A program made the position numbers and the translations under genes. This document shows, piece after piece, positions 39,741 through 52,325 of a DNA stretch of 64,000 nucleotides. Positions within the stretch are counted from its first letter, which is position 1. The number at the start of each line of letters is the position of its first letter. The notes beneath the pieces were generated by a model. That model ran no database searches. It was not told the origin of the DNA and saw nothing but the letters and a program-made list of their open reading frames with translations. Origin of the DNA: Plecoglossus altivelis (Eukaryota > Chordata > Actinopteri > Osmeriformes > Plecoglossidae); assembly GCA_036571765.1 (NCBI GenBank), contig BROE01000007.1, positions 8,310,026-8,374,025 of the forward strand. Direction: 5' to 3'.

Positions 39741-39818
39741 TTACAGCTCTCCTCCTTCTGACAACCGCCTCCCACCCTGGAAAAGACAACAACACACAGT
39801 TACAGGTGTTCATATGTA

Positions 39819-39854
39819 CGCGCGCACACGCGCACGCACGCACGCACACACGCA

Positions 39855-39908
<54 letters not shown>
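39819..39908. repeat. (CGCA)n/(CA)n microsatellite just inside a zc3h7b intron
   Basis: About 90 bp of CGCACG/CGCA units passing into a pure (CA)n run. It begins only about 9 bp past the donor of the last visible zc3h7b exon. An unspliced transcript would read through it as a Cys-Val and Arg-Ala-Cys repeat and stop at about 39800. Confidence 0.93.
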
Positions 39909-39911
<3 letters not shown>

Positions 39912-39916
39912 CTCAC

Positions 39917-42385
39917 CATGGACTCTGAGTAATCTGTTGTCATGGAGACTTGTTTCTCCTCTGGGGGCGGGGTCATGAGCGATCCATCTGTGCGCCTATT
40001 TTGATTGGTCATCGTGAGCCACATGTCATACATTTGCTGCATGTCCCTCACTGTGAATGAACAAAGTGGGTGGAAAATAGTGGGGGAGGCAAGAAAGAGA
40101 GGACGTGATGAAACATCGGACGAGAAAAGGAGGAGGCCCAGTGTGATGACTGAGCCAGGAAGCGCAGTGACACAATAGGCGTTCTTACAGCTGTTATTCT
40201 TCATGTACGTCCAGACGTCTCTCTCCTCCTGACTGTGGGCGAACGAGCAGTTCCCAATGTAGTGGCACTTCTTTTGCTTCATCACGTGCACACACATCTG
40301 GAGTGCAGGGTGTAAACACGTCAGTTCAAAGAGAGTGAGAGAGAGGGAGGGAGGGAGAGGCATGGCATTGTTGTGGGTAGAAGGAAAAGAGGGCTAGAGG
40401 AGCACTCACGTCGTACTGCTGTGGGTAGGTACGGGAGAAAGGCAGAGGTCGTACTACCACCCACTTCTTCTTCTCAAACGACTTGACTAACAGCACCCTC
40501 CGCTCCTTCGTCCAGCTGGGGGCAGAGAGAGGGAGCCACCAAGGACCAAGGCAGAGAGAGAGAGTGAGAGGAGAGAATAGGGACAGGGAAATACAACTCC
40601 TTCCATGACCTCTGTGAGTGCTGAGTAATCCTGCATCAGCTGTGCGGTTGCTGCAGCCTCACCTGTGTCGGGCCTTGGCAGTGCAGTACTTGAGTGCTTT
40701 GTCTGGTTCGTTTACTTGACCGTCTCTCCAGCACTGACCACACACAAACTTCATCTTCAGGTTCAAACCCCTGCCTCTTCCTCCTCCTCCACCTGCAAGG
40801 CATCCCCCTGAGCTAACACTGCCTCCTCCTATGCCGTCTCCACCTCCCCCGATTCCTCCCCCTCCTCCACTGCTACACCCACTGCTTTGGTGTGGGATAT
40901 GTATAGGCTGAGGGGGAGAAAAGGAAACAGAAAACACATGCAGAGACCGAATAAGAAAAATGTGTTCACATACGATAGCAATAAGAGTTGTTGGTAAGAA
41001 AATGATATTTCCCGTGCCTGCAACCCTCGTGCTTCCCTCACCTTCTGCCTCTGAGCGTTCTGCTCCAGCCTGTGCCAGTGTCTCTTAGACTCCTGCACCA
41101 TCTCCTCATGAGTGATACCTGAGATACGGAGAACCACACACTGTCTATCGTCAACGTGATGTTCACTTGTACAAAGTCTGTGTACCTGGACCGTGAGTCT
41201 GAAATTAAGACTTAAAATGTAACCTGGTGTGTGTGTGTGTGTGTGTGTTTGAGTTACCCGTGTCCTGCTGTAGCACCCAGCACTTGAGCTCTATGACTGA
41301 GTGGGCGAAGGAGCAGCTGTCTTCTCTCTGGCAGCCGTAACGCACCTCATGACGGCACACGTCAAACTGGCACAGAGGGTGCAGGGGCCGCACCTTACTG
41401 TAGCGCACGTTGGCAGACCTCACCACGTGCACCAGGCACCTGGGGGGAGGGTGGAGGAGGAGAGAGAAAGAGAGATCAAGAAGAGAGAGGGAGGGAGAGA
41501 CAGAGCCAGACAGAGATAGCGAGAAGGAGAAAGTGAGAGAGAGCAAGGAGAAAGGGAGGGAGGGAGCGAGAGAGAGAGGACAGAAGAATGAAGGTTGGCA
41601 GGCTAGATGCAGGCTGAAGAGGAACAGCAGTCTAATGGAAATGAGATCTGATAATTATGTTTACCACTAAAAGCTTTATAAAGATTAGATTCAACAAACG
41701 GCACTGGCAGACAGAAGAGGGTGGTTACAGAATACAGAAACATCTAGAAGACGAACATGGATCAAACGCTGGATTCTTACTTGTTGTCGTCGAATGGGTG
41801 TCTGGCAGTGAGGTTTGAGCACACAGCCAGGTTCTCCTTGCTGCGTTTGCTGATGATGCGAGGCTTACTGTCAAAACATTCCTGAGGAGAAAGGAGGAAG
41901 GGTGAGGAGGAAGGAGACAGCCTGGTGCTCTGCTGTGGGTGGGAACCATACTTATGACTGGGGTACACAGAATTGCCAATTTGCAAAAGTGTGAGTGTGT
42001 GTTTGTGACATGATGGTGTGTCCAGCCTCTACCTCACAGAGGAACATGAACATGCCCATGTGCAGCTGCAGCAGCCGCGTGACGCTGAGGGCCCGCCTCT
42101 CTGTGCTGCCCAGTGGGTCGAACAGCAGCTCCCTGCTCAGGGCTCCCTTTCTCTCCTGGGTCCACACATCGATCTCCTCCTGGCAGTACGCAAACGTGCA
42201 GTTCTCCCCATATTGGCACTCCTGCCGCTCCTGCACCTCTGTGAAGGGTGAAGGGAAGGGTCATACACTCTCATGGACGCTCTTTGAGTTCCGTCATTAT
42301 GGCTGGCCACTGTCAGGTGGGACTTCATCTACAACAGCAGCCAGGTTGATTTTATGTTATACAACCGGCCGAACATAACGAGAGA

Positions 42386-42418
<33 letters not shown>

Positions 42419-45400
42419 TTGCAGAGAACGAACGCTCCCAGGAAGTTGTTCCGTGCTGGCCTGGGTCGGACCCTCTTCCAGGTGGGGTCATCGGTGTTCT
42501 TGAGGCGACAGAGCAGAACGTCTCTCTTACAGCGGTGAGCTGCCTCTGGCTGGTACTGGTAGTCCATGACCCGCGGACCTGGAGAAGGGAGGCGCAGCTA
42601 AAATGTCATATCATAGACACGGACTAATTCTAGGAGGATGAGATCTCAATAGAACAGCAAAGTCCTATTCATACTCCAATGAATCAGAATACTGGCGACT
42701 TGACTGACATCATTGAACATAATGAGGAGGAGGGATCAGGCTCCTAGCTCAGTAGGACAGTAAGCAGAGGCAGGACTTACCTATGCGGCTGTAGCAGGCG
42801 TGGCAGGCCTGGCGGAACTCGTGCGTGGCGGCCAGGGGGTTTCTGGAGAGCAGGGACAAGTTGGTCCCCGCAGGCCCATTCTGATAGAGACAAAGAACCA
42901 CACACACATCTATTAGCATTGGGGGGATCAAGGCAGAAAAACATGATGTTAGGTTTTGTTGTTTAAGATTTTGCTACGATAACTAATTCCTGCACAATCT
43001 AAAAATCCATCCTGACATTATTTATTGTTTATCTGCGTGCAAGTGGATTCTTTAAAATTGCTTACTGTGGTGTCATACGAGTGAGTGACCATATATGTGC
43101 ATATGTACGTGTGTGTATGTGTGTGTCGATGCGAAAAAACTGCTTACTGTGTGAGAGGAGTTGTGGTTGCGTATCCCTGGAATGAAGCTATGCGAGACTC
43201 GTCCCCCTGGAGAAAGAAATACCTGAAAGTCAGACACATACACACACAGCAGCTGCTGGCTGCTGCGGACTAGAAAACCTTTTCACTTCAGGCCTAGCTA
43301 CAATACTATGCAAGAATGTCCAGAAATCAAATACTCCATAAAAACAACATTCTCAAGGAAATTACTGAAGCCAAATTTAGTAGAAATCCTTGGTTTATTC
43401 AGACATGAACCAATGGCAAACCGAAACTCTCTCTGAATGCCTCTGGTCGCACCAATCCACTAACTTACCAGGCAGGGTGTACTCTGAGAGGGAGTCCAGC
43501 CCCCCAACCCCCACCTTCCCCTCAGCCTCCCCAACCCCAGCCACAGCCACAGCTCCCTGGGAGAAGCTGCCCAGCGCATCCAGCACCTGGCTGGAGCTCT
43601 GGTCCCGCTGTTCTCTCTGACCCAGAAGGGGGTACGGTTCCAAAGGGGACATCTGGCTGACGGAGGAGCTGAAGTAGGCAGGCGGTAGCTGGGGTGAGGG
43701 GGCAGGGAGGTTGGAGGCGTATGGGGAGCGCAGTCCCACCGCTGTGTTGGGGAGGTTGGTGGGGATGGCACCCTGCACTGGGCTCTGTACGGGAAGGGAA
43801 GGACAGGGGTACATTTGATGAACACATGTATGCTCATATACACCCAGCTAACAAAATGTGTATGGAACCTCTATAGTCTTCCCCCTTCTCACCCTTTTCT
43901 ATCCCTACTGACCCCCCAAACCCCCTACTGCCATTCTATCCATCGCTCCCTTATCTCCCCACCCCCAACTCTGACCTCACTGACTTTCTTGGGGATGCAG
44001 TCTAGGAGGCTGTCCAGCGGGTCATTCATGACACTGCACTCCTCCATGGTGTCCATGTGCTCGGACACAGGCACGGAGTAGGGCATGGGTGCCTGGCCCT
44101 GGCTGCTGGGGCTCTCTGGCAGGTCAGCACATGGGGTCACCACCGGGGTGGCGGGATCGTCGCTGACAGGGATGGGCGTGGCCAAAGGGGCAGGGATACA
44201 CTGGGCACTGGACAGGTCAGCTGAGGATGGTGGTGTTAATGTGAAAGAGGATCAGTGAAAGATTAAGAGTGCAAAGTGGTACCTTAAAATGGAATTATAT
44301 TTAAATATGGGATATTATGTACGTTGCCATACCTTGGCCAATGTCTAAAGACTCTAAACCATTGGAGGACGTCTAAAAGATTGGAAAAGACAGACAAAGT
44401 CATGTTAAACTGCTCCACACACATATGCTCATTACAACGCTCACTATGTTGTGGAAATAAGTGAAGGCTGAGCTACATTTGCCTTCAGAGTGCCATCATT
44501 TGATGTAGTTAATACCTCAATCAAGTGTTATCAGTAAGCAGTGTAGATGGGCATGCCACTTACTTCTCCTGTGGGTGGAGAGTTGTCTCCATGGCCGTCC
44601 CCTCCTGGTGATGAGGACTCCACCTGCAGGGAGAAGAACGGGAGGCAGTGTAGGACACCATATAAACATGCTCCTTCTCCACCATAATACATAGTCACAG
44701 AGGTATACTCAATTTCCATTTGATAAGTCTATCCTGTGGACAGTCAACTAATTACAGCTCAAACGTTCATTTACACAGCATATGTCTTTGCAAAGAACGC
44801 AACACGGAGTGGTGGGCCGCAGAAATGCAGGAGGTCCAGTAACCGTGTCTCACCTGAGTACTGATATAGGCCTTGCGGACCTTCAAACCCAGTTTATTGG
44901 CCAGGTCCTGGGCCAGCTCACTCACCTGCCTGTCCTGTAGAGAAAAATAGAAATGGAATAAAAATCCAAGCAGTGGATGGAGCCACAGCTACTTTTCATT
45001 GTAGGATGAGATTAATTTCAGAGGAACTCCTACTTGTGGGGCAGTGAGCAGGCACCCTGTGCCACACTCATAGGCTTCCCTGAACTTCCCCAGCTCCCTC
45101 AGACAGAGAGCCTTTCTGTACAGGGCTCGGCGACTGCCCTCAGACACACACAGTGCGCTGTCGCAGTCCTGCACTCCCCGCTCATACTCCCCCTGTGAGA
45201 CGCAAGAGGAGGAGAAGGGGATGGGGTTGTGGGGTGGGCAAGATATGGAGGTAGAGCAAGGGGAGATCCAGAAGACAACGTGTTAAAGCTTTCCTAAATT
45301 AGATTTAGGCTGCATTAGTGAAAGTGCTTATCTATGTCCGGTTCAAATAATTTAGAGTTTAAAGTTACGATAAAATAAAGTATTAAAATGTCCTCATTTA

Positions 45401-46074
45401 ATGATGCAAGTCCATGTGACGGTGAACAGCTATAACAAAGCCTCTCACAATACTAAAATGTGCAGCAGCCTTATTGACATAAAGGCTCTCCAGCAGCTTC
45501 GGGGGGATGACCAGGGCCTCTGCCTGGGCATAGCGAGCCACGTTGACCCCCTCACTGTAGTGCTGGGCCGCCTGCCTCCACTCCCCATCCCGGAACACCG
45601 TGTTGCCCTCGTCCAGCAAGTTACACACCAATTGGGTCAGAAATGCCTGAGAGAAAGAACAATGAAAATCAGACTGAGATGAAAAATATGGGAGTAAGAT
45701 AGGAGGAAGATTCATTGGGAAAGTAGTGGATAGCAGGAAGGCTCTACAGAGTACATGCAGGACACAACTAATATTGTAGAACTTATAAAGTTTGTAATGT
45801 ACAGCAGGTGCTATTATACTGAACAAGTTCATATTAACAACAGCCATTTCCCCTCTAATACCTCATAACCCTCCGGCTCCGGGAATGGCAAGGAGGACCT
45901 GGAAATAAGAGGGAGACGTTTACAATGTGTCCAAGTAGAGGCAGAGAGCACGTTTGTTGTTACCAACACCTTACGTAACTTTAAAAGGCCATGCATTTTG
46001 AGAATACATCCTTACTGAATAAAGCTCATAGCTTTGTGGATCTCCTCTCTTCGTTTCTGTCGTTCTGAATCCAT
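39917..46074 (-). CDS. zc3h7b: Zinc finger CCCH-type containing 7B; 20 coding exons, C-terminal exons not found
   Basis: RNA-binding protein known to interact with rotavirus NSP3 (RoXaN), eIF4G and Drosha-microRNA machinery. Exons on the minus strand: 46074-46016, 45898-45862, 45646-45449, 45192-45034, 44934-44854, 44623-44564, 44372-44333, 44220-43976, 43784-43469, 43206-43148, 42880-42781, 42578-42417, 42238-42033, 41881-41781, 41439-41258, 41118-41042, 40907-40663, 40515-40410, 40297-40189, 40050-39917. All phases join to 892 codons (human 977 aa in total). The ATG lies in GCCATGG just after an acceptor. Seen: TPR-type repeats in exons 3-5; a low-complexity middle; NPLAATHEFRQACHACY; and CCCH fingers (CQYGENCTFAYCQEE, CRHEVRYGCQREDSCSFAHS, KCHYIGNCSFAHSQEERD). 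Exon 17 has a fish-specific Gly/Ser insert. The last visible exon ends in phase 0 at DYSESM. The human protein then continues with a matrin-like and a last CCCH finger, which I cannot find. A 12-codon exon at 39776-39741 ending in TAA would splice in frame but shows no similarity. Confidence 0.92.
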
Positions 46075-47771
46075 GGCCTTTAGGGTGAAAATGACTTGTT
46101 AGAAGACGACTAGTAAACTTAAACTATACATTAACGATGCAATGATGTAGGAATATATCAGAGTAAATGTAATGCGTCTCAATGTTGCAAATGTGACACG
46201 CAATTTGTTGTGCAGACACACGAGAAAATAGCTTTTGATAACTTTCTTCGTTCGAGGCCTGACATCTTAACATGCCCTCGCGCTCGCGTATTCATTCTCC
46301 GGGAAGAAGGAAACCAAACACACCGCAAAGCTGGCCGAGCCGCCTAGCTGGCTAGCTAACTGTTGCTTGTTGGGATGAGACGCTAGCAGGCAGGCTGACA
46401 CACAAGCCACACATACCAGGCTGACAGTGCAAATATGAATGCGAATATGAATATTATGAGAACAGCAAATGCTAGCAATTAAACTTCATTCAACCTCCTC
46501 AAAATGCAATGAAGATGATGTCAACTGATAGCTGGCTAACCCAAACGATGGTAACCCAATAATATCGCAATCTATTCCGAATGGACAAGCGCGTTGGCTA
46601 GCAGTGTGCAAGCAAGAAAGAACGCTATAGTGCAAGCGGTAAAACCTTGCTATCAACTTTATATTGCTTACAGAAACCTGAGCGCCGAAATAAGGCGATT
46701 ATATCATAGCCACTACTGTATGCATAGTTGTATGAAAGTATATACAAATTTACATGAGCTAGGTACAGTATTCAGCTAGTAGCAAGCTTACGATACTCAC
46801 ACGGTTCTCAGAGACAGTTTTACGGCTTTGCATCAAGGGTAGATGGTTACCTAGTTGTACAGGGAACTGTCAAATATTAATCGACCAGACACATAGTATC
46901 CTGCGATATGTTTCAGTTTTTGGACAGGACATGTGAAAGTTTTTTTTATTACAACTGCTAAAAATGTAGCTGCTCTGTCAAGGCTGTCACAGCTTCAAGT
47001 TTACACTAGTTGTTTCGGCGCCTCGACACTAGTGGGTCCTAAAGAGCCAACGAGGTAGTGGAGTGGGTGTGTGACTATGTGCTGTTGTTGTTTTTGGTCG
47101 CAGGGCTGTTGTGGTGCACCTGCAATAAATATAAGCAGACTTTAAAATATATGTTTAATACATTAATGCCAGCCAAGTGTGTAGCCTACTGCTTCTTACA
47201 CTTCCTACTGATACTTTGTGGAGTTCATCGATGTGACCATTGCCGTGGTCCAAGCCTTTGAACAGAGTCGGCACAACATTTATTTTATCTGTAAAGTAGG
47301 GTTACTAAGTAGGGTTGAGAACACACTGTATATAAAGGTTGAAAAGCACGTTTTAAATACAACTCCATCCCAATAGACGGCGGCCTAAAATTCTGAGGGT
47401 GCCAGTTGAAACAGCAGAAGAAGAAAACGTCATAGATTGTAGTAACGAGCGCGCGGCGTGGGAGTCAACGTTGTGACGAAAACGAAAATACTCGTACCCA
47501 CCTGCCTCACAACATACTGTAAGATTAAAGTAAGGCTTCTTCAACTTTACATATCGACATTTATTTAGAATGTAGTTACATGACAGGTATTTACAATATT
47601 CGTGCGAACGTTTGAAACTAGCCACAGTGCTTGCTTTTGCTTGTTTAGCTCACATTAGACACTTTTCTTTTTTTTTCTTTTTTTTTACATAACAGGTTGC
47701 CAGGTAGTGTATTGGTAACTAGTTGCTAATGTGTCATTTTACCTCATTCTGATCTCATCTACTGTCTGAAG
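46075..47771. promoter_or_regulatory. Divergent zc3h7b/rangap1 promoter with noncoding first exons
   Basis: Head-to-head interval of 1.7 kb. On the minus strand a good donor (GTGAGTAT, intron starting at 46800) suggests a zc3h7b noncoding first exon ending at 46801. It would splice to an acceptor just 5' of the GCC before the ATG at 46074. On the plus strand a strong polypyrimidine tract and CAG at 47693-47695 suggest that the rangap1 ATG exon starts at 47696, with an upstream noncoding exon, possibly near 47.4-47.5 kb. The human pair is also divergent. Confidence 0.5.
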
Positions 47772-50700
47772 ATGGCCTCTGAGGGAATAGCCCAGCTTGC
47801 GGAAGCGCTATACAACACGCATGTTGGTGATGGAGAGTTGAGCTACAAGGGCCGGGGACTTAAGCTGGACAACACAGAGTCCGGTAAGAAAAAAAAGACT
47901 GTTCAACATCGTTTTGATCATAAATTAAACGTTTAATTGCAATTAAAATGTCAATCAATGGGGATCTTACTCATTATGTCAGTGTTGTTTTGTATGCAGT
48001 GAACGATCTGGTGGTTGAGATAAAACAGTACCATGGCTTGAGAGCCCTGAGGTTGGAGGGGAACACGGTGGGAGTGGAGGCAGCTCAAGCCATTGCCCAG
48101 GCCTTGGAGGGAAAAGACCAGCTTCAGGTACATAACCAAGTCTGGGATGGATTTTCTAAATACCACTAGGTTGTCAGTGCTGGTAAATATAGGTTATGGT
48201 TTGTTTGATACAAGCTGTTGTTTGGATCATTATTGTTATCATAACTTTACGAATCTAAGCTTTGCGTCTTCCTTCTGTCAGAGGTGCCTCTGGAGCGACA
48301 TGTTCACAGGGCGACTACGATGTGAAATCCCCACAGCATTGGTGAGCAACTGAACAAGTTATAAATCATTTCGTTAAGCTGGTCAGGGCTGTAACAGAGT
48401 TACCCATAACAATCATGTCACATTGACTTCATGTTTTGTGTGCTGATTGCTGTCTGTCTGCCCCCACACTCCTCACTTAGAGATGCCTAGGCAGTGCAAT
48501 AATAACAGCAGGGGCCAGACTCACAGAACTGGACCTGAGTGACAATGCCTTTGGTCCTGATGGTGTGCAAGGCATTGAGGCTCTGCTCCAGAGCCCCTCC
48601 TGCCACTCACTGCAGGAGCTCCGCCTTAACAACTGTGGCCTCGGTACCGGAGGAGGCAAGGTGAAGTGGGAAACCGTAGACGGGGGGGATGTTTACAGTC
48701 TCTCGATACAGACCAGACATGGTCCTCATCTAAGTGATAAACATAGATATTCTCCTTTAATTTTAGTTGTAGACAAGGCTTTCTGTGTTTGGAACATTCC
48801 CCACCTGAACATTGTACGTTCATGACATCAGTTTGACTACCCTTCTTCAACATTTGATCAATTCTTCTCGTTGTATTTGAGAGTAGGTTTTCATAGGTGA
48901 ACATACTTCTGTGTCTTTGCAGTTATGTGTTATAATGTCATATTTCAATTGTTGTTGTCAGATCCTGGCTGCAGCGTTAACAGAATGCATTAGACAGTCA
49001 TCTGCTCTTGGTGCCTCGCTAAGACTCAAGGTATTTGTCGCAGGCAGGAACAGACTGGAGAATGAGGGAGCCACAGCCCTAGCCCAGGCCTTCCAGGTAC
49101 ACACGCTGCTACGTCTCAACCTATCTTGTCAAAGATCTCACTGAGAAAGATCTCACAGTGAAATACATTGTGGTATCCAATGCTGTTCTTTTGACATCCC
49201 TTCTCTATCCATCTTCCTTGTCTTATCTCCTTGGCCCTCTTCGTCTTCCTACTGCTTTGTTCAGTTGATGGGAAGCCTGGAGGAGGTGCACATGCCTCAG
49301 AATGGCATCACCCACCCTGGAGTGACAGCTCTGGCCACTGCCCTGCAGCACAACCCTGAGCTGCGTGTGCTAAACCTGAACGACAACACCTTCACCAAGA
49401 GAGGAGCGCTGGCCATGGCACAGGTATACTCTCTCTCTCAGCATCTTAATCAGGACTGTCTGTTGGTTTAGATGCATCCTCTTCACCTCCCACCTTCCCC
49501 CTCTTTCTCCCCCCACCTCCCCCCCAGGCCCTGAGACACCTGCAGAAGGTTCAAGTGATCAACTTTGGGGACTGTCTGGTCCGCTCCGAGGGAGCCATCG
49601 CCATCTCCGCAGTCCTCCGAGAGGGCCTGGACACACTCCAGGTCAGCTTTAGTGTGTGAGGGCTGAGGGTCCCAGAGCACATGTGAAGTCAGTCGCTATG
49701 CGTACAGGGTCTTCCTATGGAGTACATGAGGATGTGTGCTCATGAACTGTCTTCAACTCCTCCAGGAGCTGAACCTGTCGTTTGGGGAGATCACAGAGGC
49801 AGCTGCCCTGGTGTTGGTCCAGGCTGTCAAGGACAAACCTCACTTGCTGAAACTGGACCTGAACGGTGCTCACTCTACTCTACTCTACTCTATTTTAACT
49901 GTGTCCAAATATACATATACGACTTCACCTACTGACCACAAATCTTTAGTGACATACTGCTAGTGTTGTGGATATATTTAATGTTATTGCATGTTCACTC
50001 AGGTAACTGGTGTTTGGTTTTGTGTTTATTTGTTCTCTCAGGTAACTGTCTGGGGGAGCAGGGCTGTGAGTCACTGAAGGAAACCCTGGAGAGCATGGAC
50101 AAATTAGACCTGCTAGCATCACTCAGGTGTGTGAGGGTCTGTGTATCTGTGAGTATGTGTCTGTGAGGGTCTGTGTGTCTGTGAGGGTCTGTGTGTCTGT
50201 GAGGGTCTGTGTGTACACCTGCTCATGTTGGTTTGAGATCCAGTCTTGGACTCCTTGATGTGGTTTCTTTGTAGTGATGATGAAGGAGAGCCTGATGAGG
50301 AAGATGAGGAAGAGGATGGTGTTGAGGAGGAGGATGGAGTTGAGGAGGAGGACGGAGTTGAGGAGAAGGATGGAGAAGAGGAGGATGATGGAGAAGAGGA
50401 GGACGATGGAGAAGAGGAGGAGGATGATGGGGAAAAGATAAAAGAGAATGGAGTGTCAAATGAAAAAAGCATCCTTAACAAGCCACAAAACATGGCAAGT
50501 CTGCCTCATTCAGATTCCTGTATCAAGATGCCCCAATCAAAGTGCTGTGTTGATCCTCTAAACCAAACTGTGCTGCATCATTTCAGACCATGCTAGAGGT
50601 GCAGGCCTTTCTGAACACCCCCTCAGCTGAGAACCTCCTCAGGCTGGGTGAGAAGAGGGCGGAGCTACTAGGACAGCAGGTAGGCCTCCGGGTGACCAGA

Positions 50701-51876
50701 GACAACCCCGCCCACCACCATTCTCATCAGCTGAGAACTTGGTGTCAGTCAACTGCTCTGTCTTGTCAGGTGGATGTGTCAGACCCGGACAAGACAGCAA
50801 ACATCTTCTTGAAAGTCTCCTTAGTTTACAAGGAGGAAACAGAGATCAAGAGAGCTGTCCTGGAAACCATCGGTGAGAAGGCAAATATACGAAGGCCTGC
50901 CGTGTCCTGATGTCACCTCCTGTCTCTTGCCATTTTTCTTGAATTTCACACAAGCATCAAACATTTACTAGTGTTCTTGTCCTTTAGACGCCCTGTTGAA
51001 AACCGCCTTTTCTGGCTCCTCTCTTCAGACCTACAGCTTCCTGTCCACTCTGCTGGTCATGATGGGACTTCTTAAGGTACCGTTAATGCCCTCAGTACAG
51101 ACCGGTTCTAAAGTTTATGTGGACGCTACAGTAAACATTCCTTGAAACAGTATGCATCCTGAATAACTCTGGGTTTATTCCTACAAACAGCTATTATACA
51201 GGTTACAACATTGTAGGATTAAGGTTTTACATTATACATCACAAAACCTCTTGTTTGTGTATTGGTTGAGTTAGAGTTGTGGTGGTCATTTGAATTGCCT
51301 TTATTTTGAGGCAGAGGTAAAACTTTTACATTTTAGTTGTGAGTTTAATCTGAGTGTGAACCAGACACCCATGCCAGTCTGATTTGACAACCCTCTTTCT
51401 TGCTGTCTGTCTGTGGTCAGGGTGAGGGCAAGGCAAAGAAGGTGCAAGTGTTCCCAGGTCACCTGTTGGCTCTGGAGCATGCTGTTCAACAAGACTATTT
51501 CCCTCAAGACCACGCCTCCCTGCTGCTCACATTTGTGTCCAGGTATGCATGCAGACTCAGGACATCACTATGACGTCATAAGACCCTTTTGTTAATTGTA
51601 TTATGGTCTGTCTAAACACATTTGATGATGTCACAGTGCAAGTTAGATAATCGAATTTTGTTTGAACTGTAGAACCTTATCTAGATCTCAAAATGATGTA
51701 TAGTGATGGTCTCGTAGACGTTGCTGTGATGTAATTACAGAATTGCTGAGACTTGATTCTGACAGTTGCCTAATGTGTTGGGACCCTGTAGGAGTGGTAA
51801 AGTGTTGCAGTCATGCAGCCATGCCACTGAGAGCCTCAGATCCACTCTGGAAAGAAGGAGCACTCCGCAGTGCTGA
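47772..51876 (+). CDS. rangap1: Ran GTPase-activating protein 1
   Basis: Stimulates GTP hydrolysis by Ran on the cytoplasmic side of the nuclear pore, giving transport its direction; in vertebrates it docks on RanBP2 after SUMO1 conjugation. Fifteen exons: 47772-47883, 48000-48127, 48282-48341, 48481-48660, 48962-49096, 49265-49423, 49528-49641, 49766-49865, 50042-50126, 50275-50494, 50587-50679, 50770-50872, 50988-51076, 51421-51542, 51792-51876; phases join to 594 aa (human 587). Seen: the leucine-rich repeat domain with [22 protein letters not shown] (loop with the catalytic Arg), [34 protein letters not shown] and LNDNTF. Next comes an acidic stretch built of EEEDGV-like repeats in exon 10, then the C-terminal SUMO-acceptor domain with GLLKGEGK, where LKGE keeps the psi-K-x-E motif. 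Exon 10 must end at a GC donor (ATG|GCAAGT) to stay in frame. The last exon codes a divergent tail ending TPQC. Confidence 0.95.
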
Positions 51877-51895
51877 GCCCTGCTCTGTACTTTCT

Positions 51896-52325
51896 CATAG
51901 GACCCTACCCTAGCCTCATAGGACAGCACCCTGCCCCAGCCCTATAGGACAGCACTCTGCCCCATAGGACAGCACCATTCCTCAGCCCCATAGGACAGCA
52001 CCCAGCCCCATAGGACAGCACCCTGCCCCAGCCCCATAGGACAGCACTCTGCCCCATAGGACAGCACCGTGCCCCAGCCCCATAGGACAGCACTCTGCTC
52101 CATAGGACAGCACCGTGCCCCAGACCCATAGGGCAGTGCCCCCCAGCCCTATAGGACAGCGCCCTGCCTCAGCCCCATAGGGCAGCACTCTGCCTCGCCC
52201 CCATAGGACAACACCCTGCCCCATAGAGTAGCGCCCTGCCTCAGCCCTATAGGGCAGCCCCCTGCCCCAGCCCTATAGGGCAGCGCCCTGCCTCAGCCCC
52301 ATAGGACAGCACCCTGCCCCAGCCC
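51896..52325. repeat. Minisatellite in the rangap1 3' UTR
   Basis: About 430 bp made of variable units around CCCCATAGGACAGCAC and CCTGCCCCAGC, with short (about 17 bp) and long (about 25 bp) forms interleaved. It starts 20 bp after the stop codon, so it should be part of the mature mRNA. The minus-strand frames through it (Gly-Ala-Val-Leu-Trp repeats) are spurious. Confidence 0.9.

Noticed and set aside
39800..40363. 187-aa minus-strand frame ending in a Cys-Val/Arg-Ala-Cys repeat
   Set aside because: It joins two real zc3h7b exons (40297-40189 and 40050-39917) through an intron and then reads the CA repeat. A donor at 39916 ends the real exon.
43395..43843. Several overlapping frames over zc3h7b exon 9
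   Set aside because: Only one is in phase with its neighbours (product SPVQGAIPTNLP onward); the others are shadows of the GC-rich exon.
51905..52224. Gly-Ala-Val-Leu-Trp repeat proteins on the minus strand
   Set aside because: Antisense translations of the rangap1 3' UTR minisatellite.
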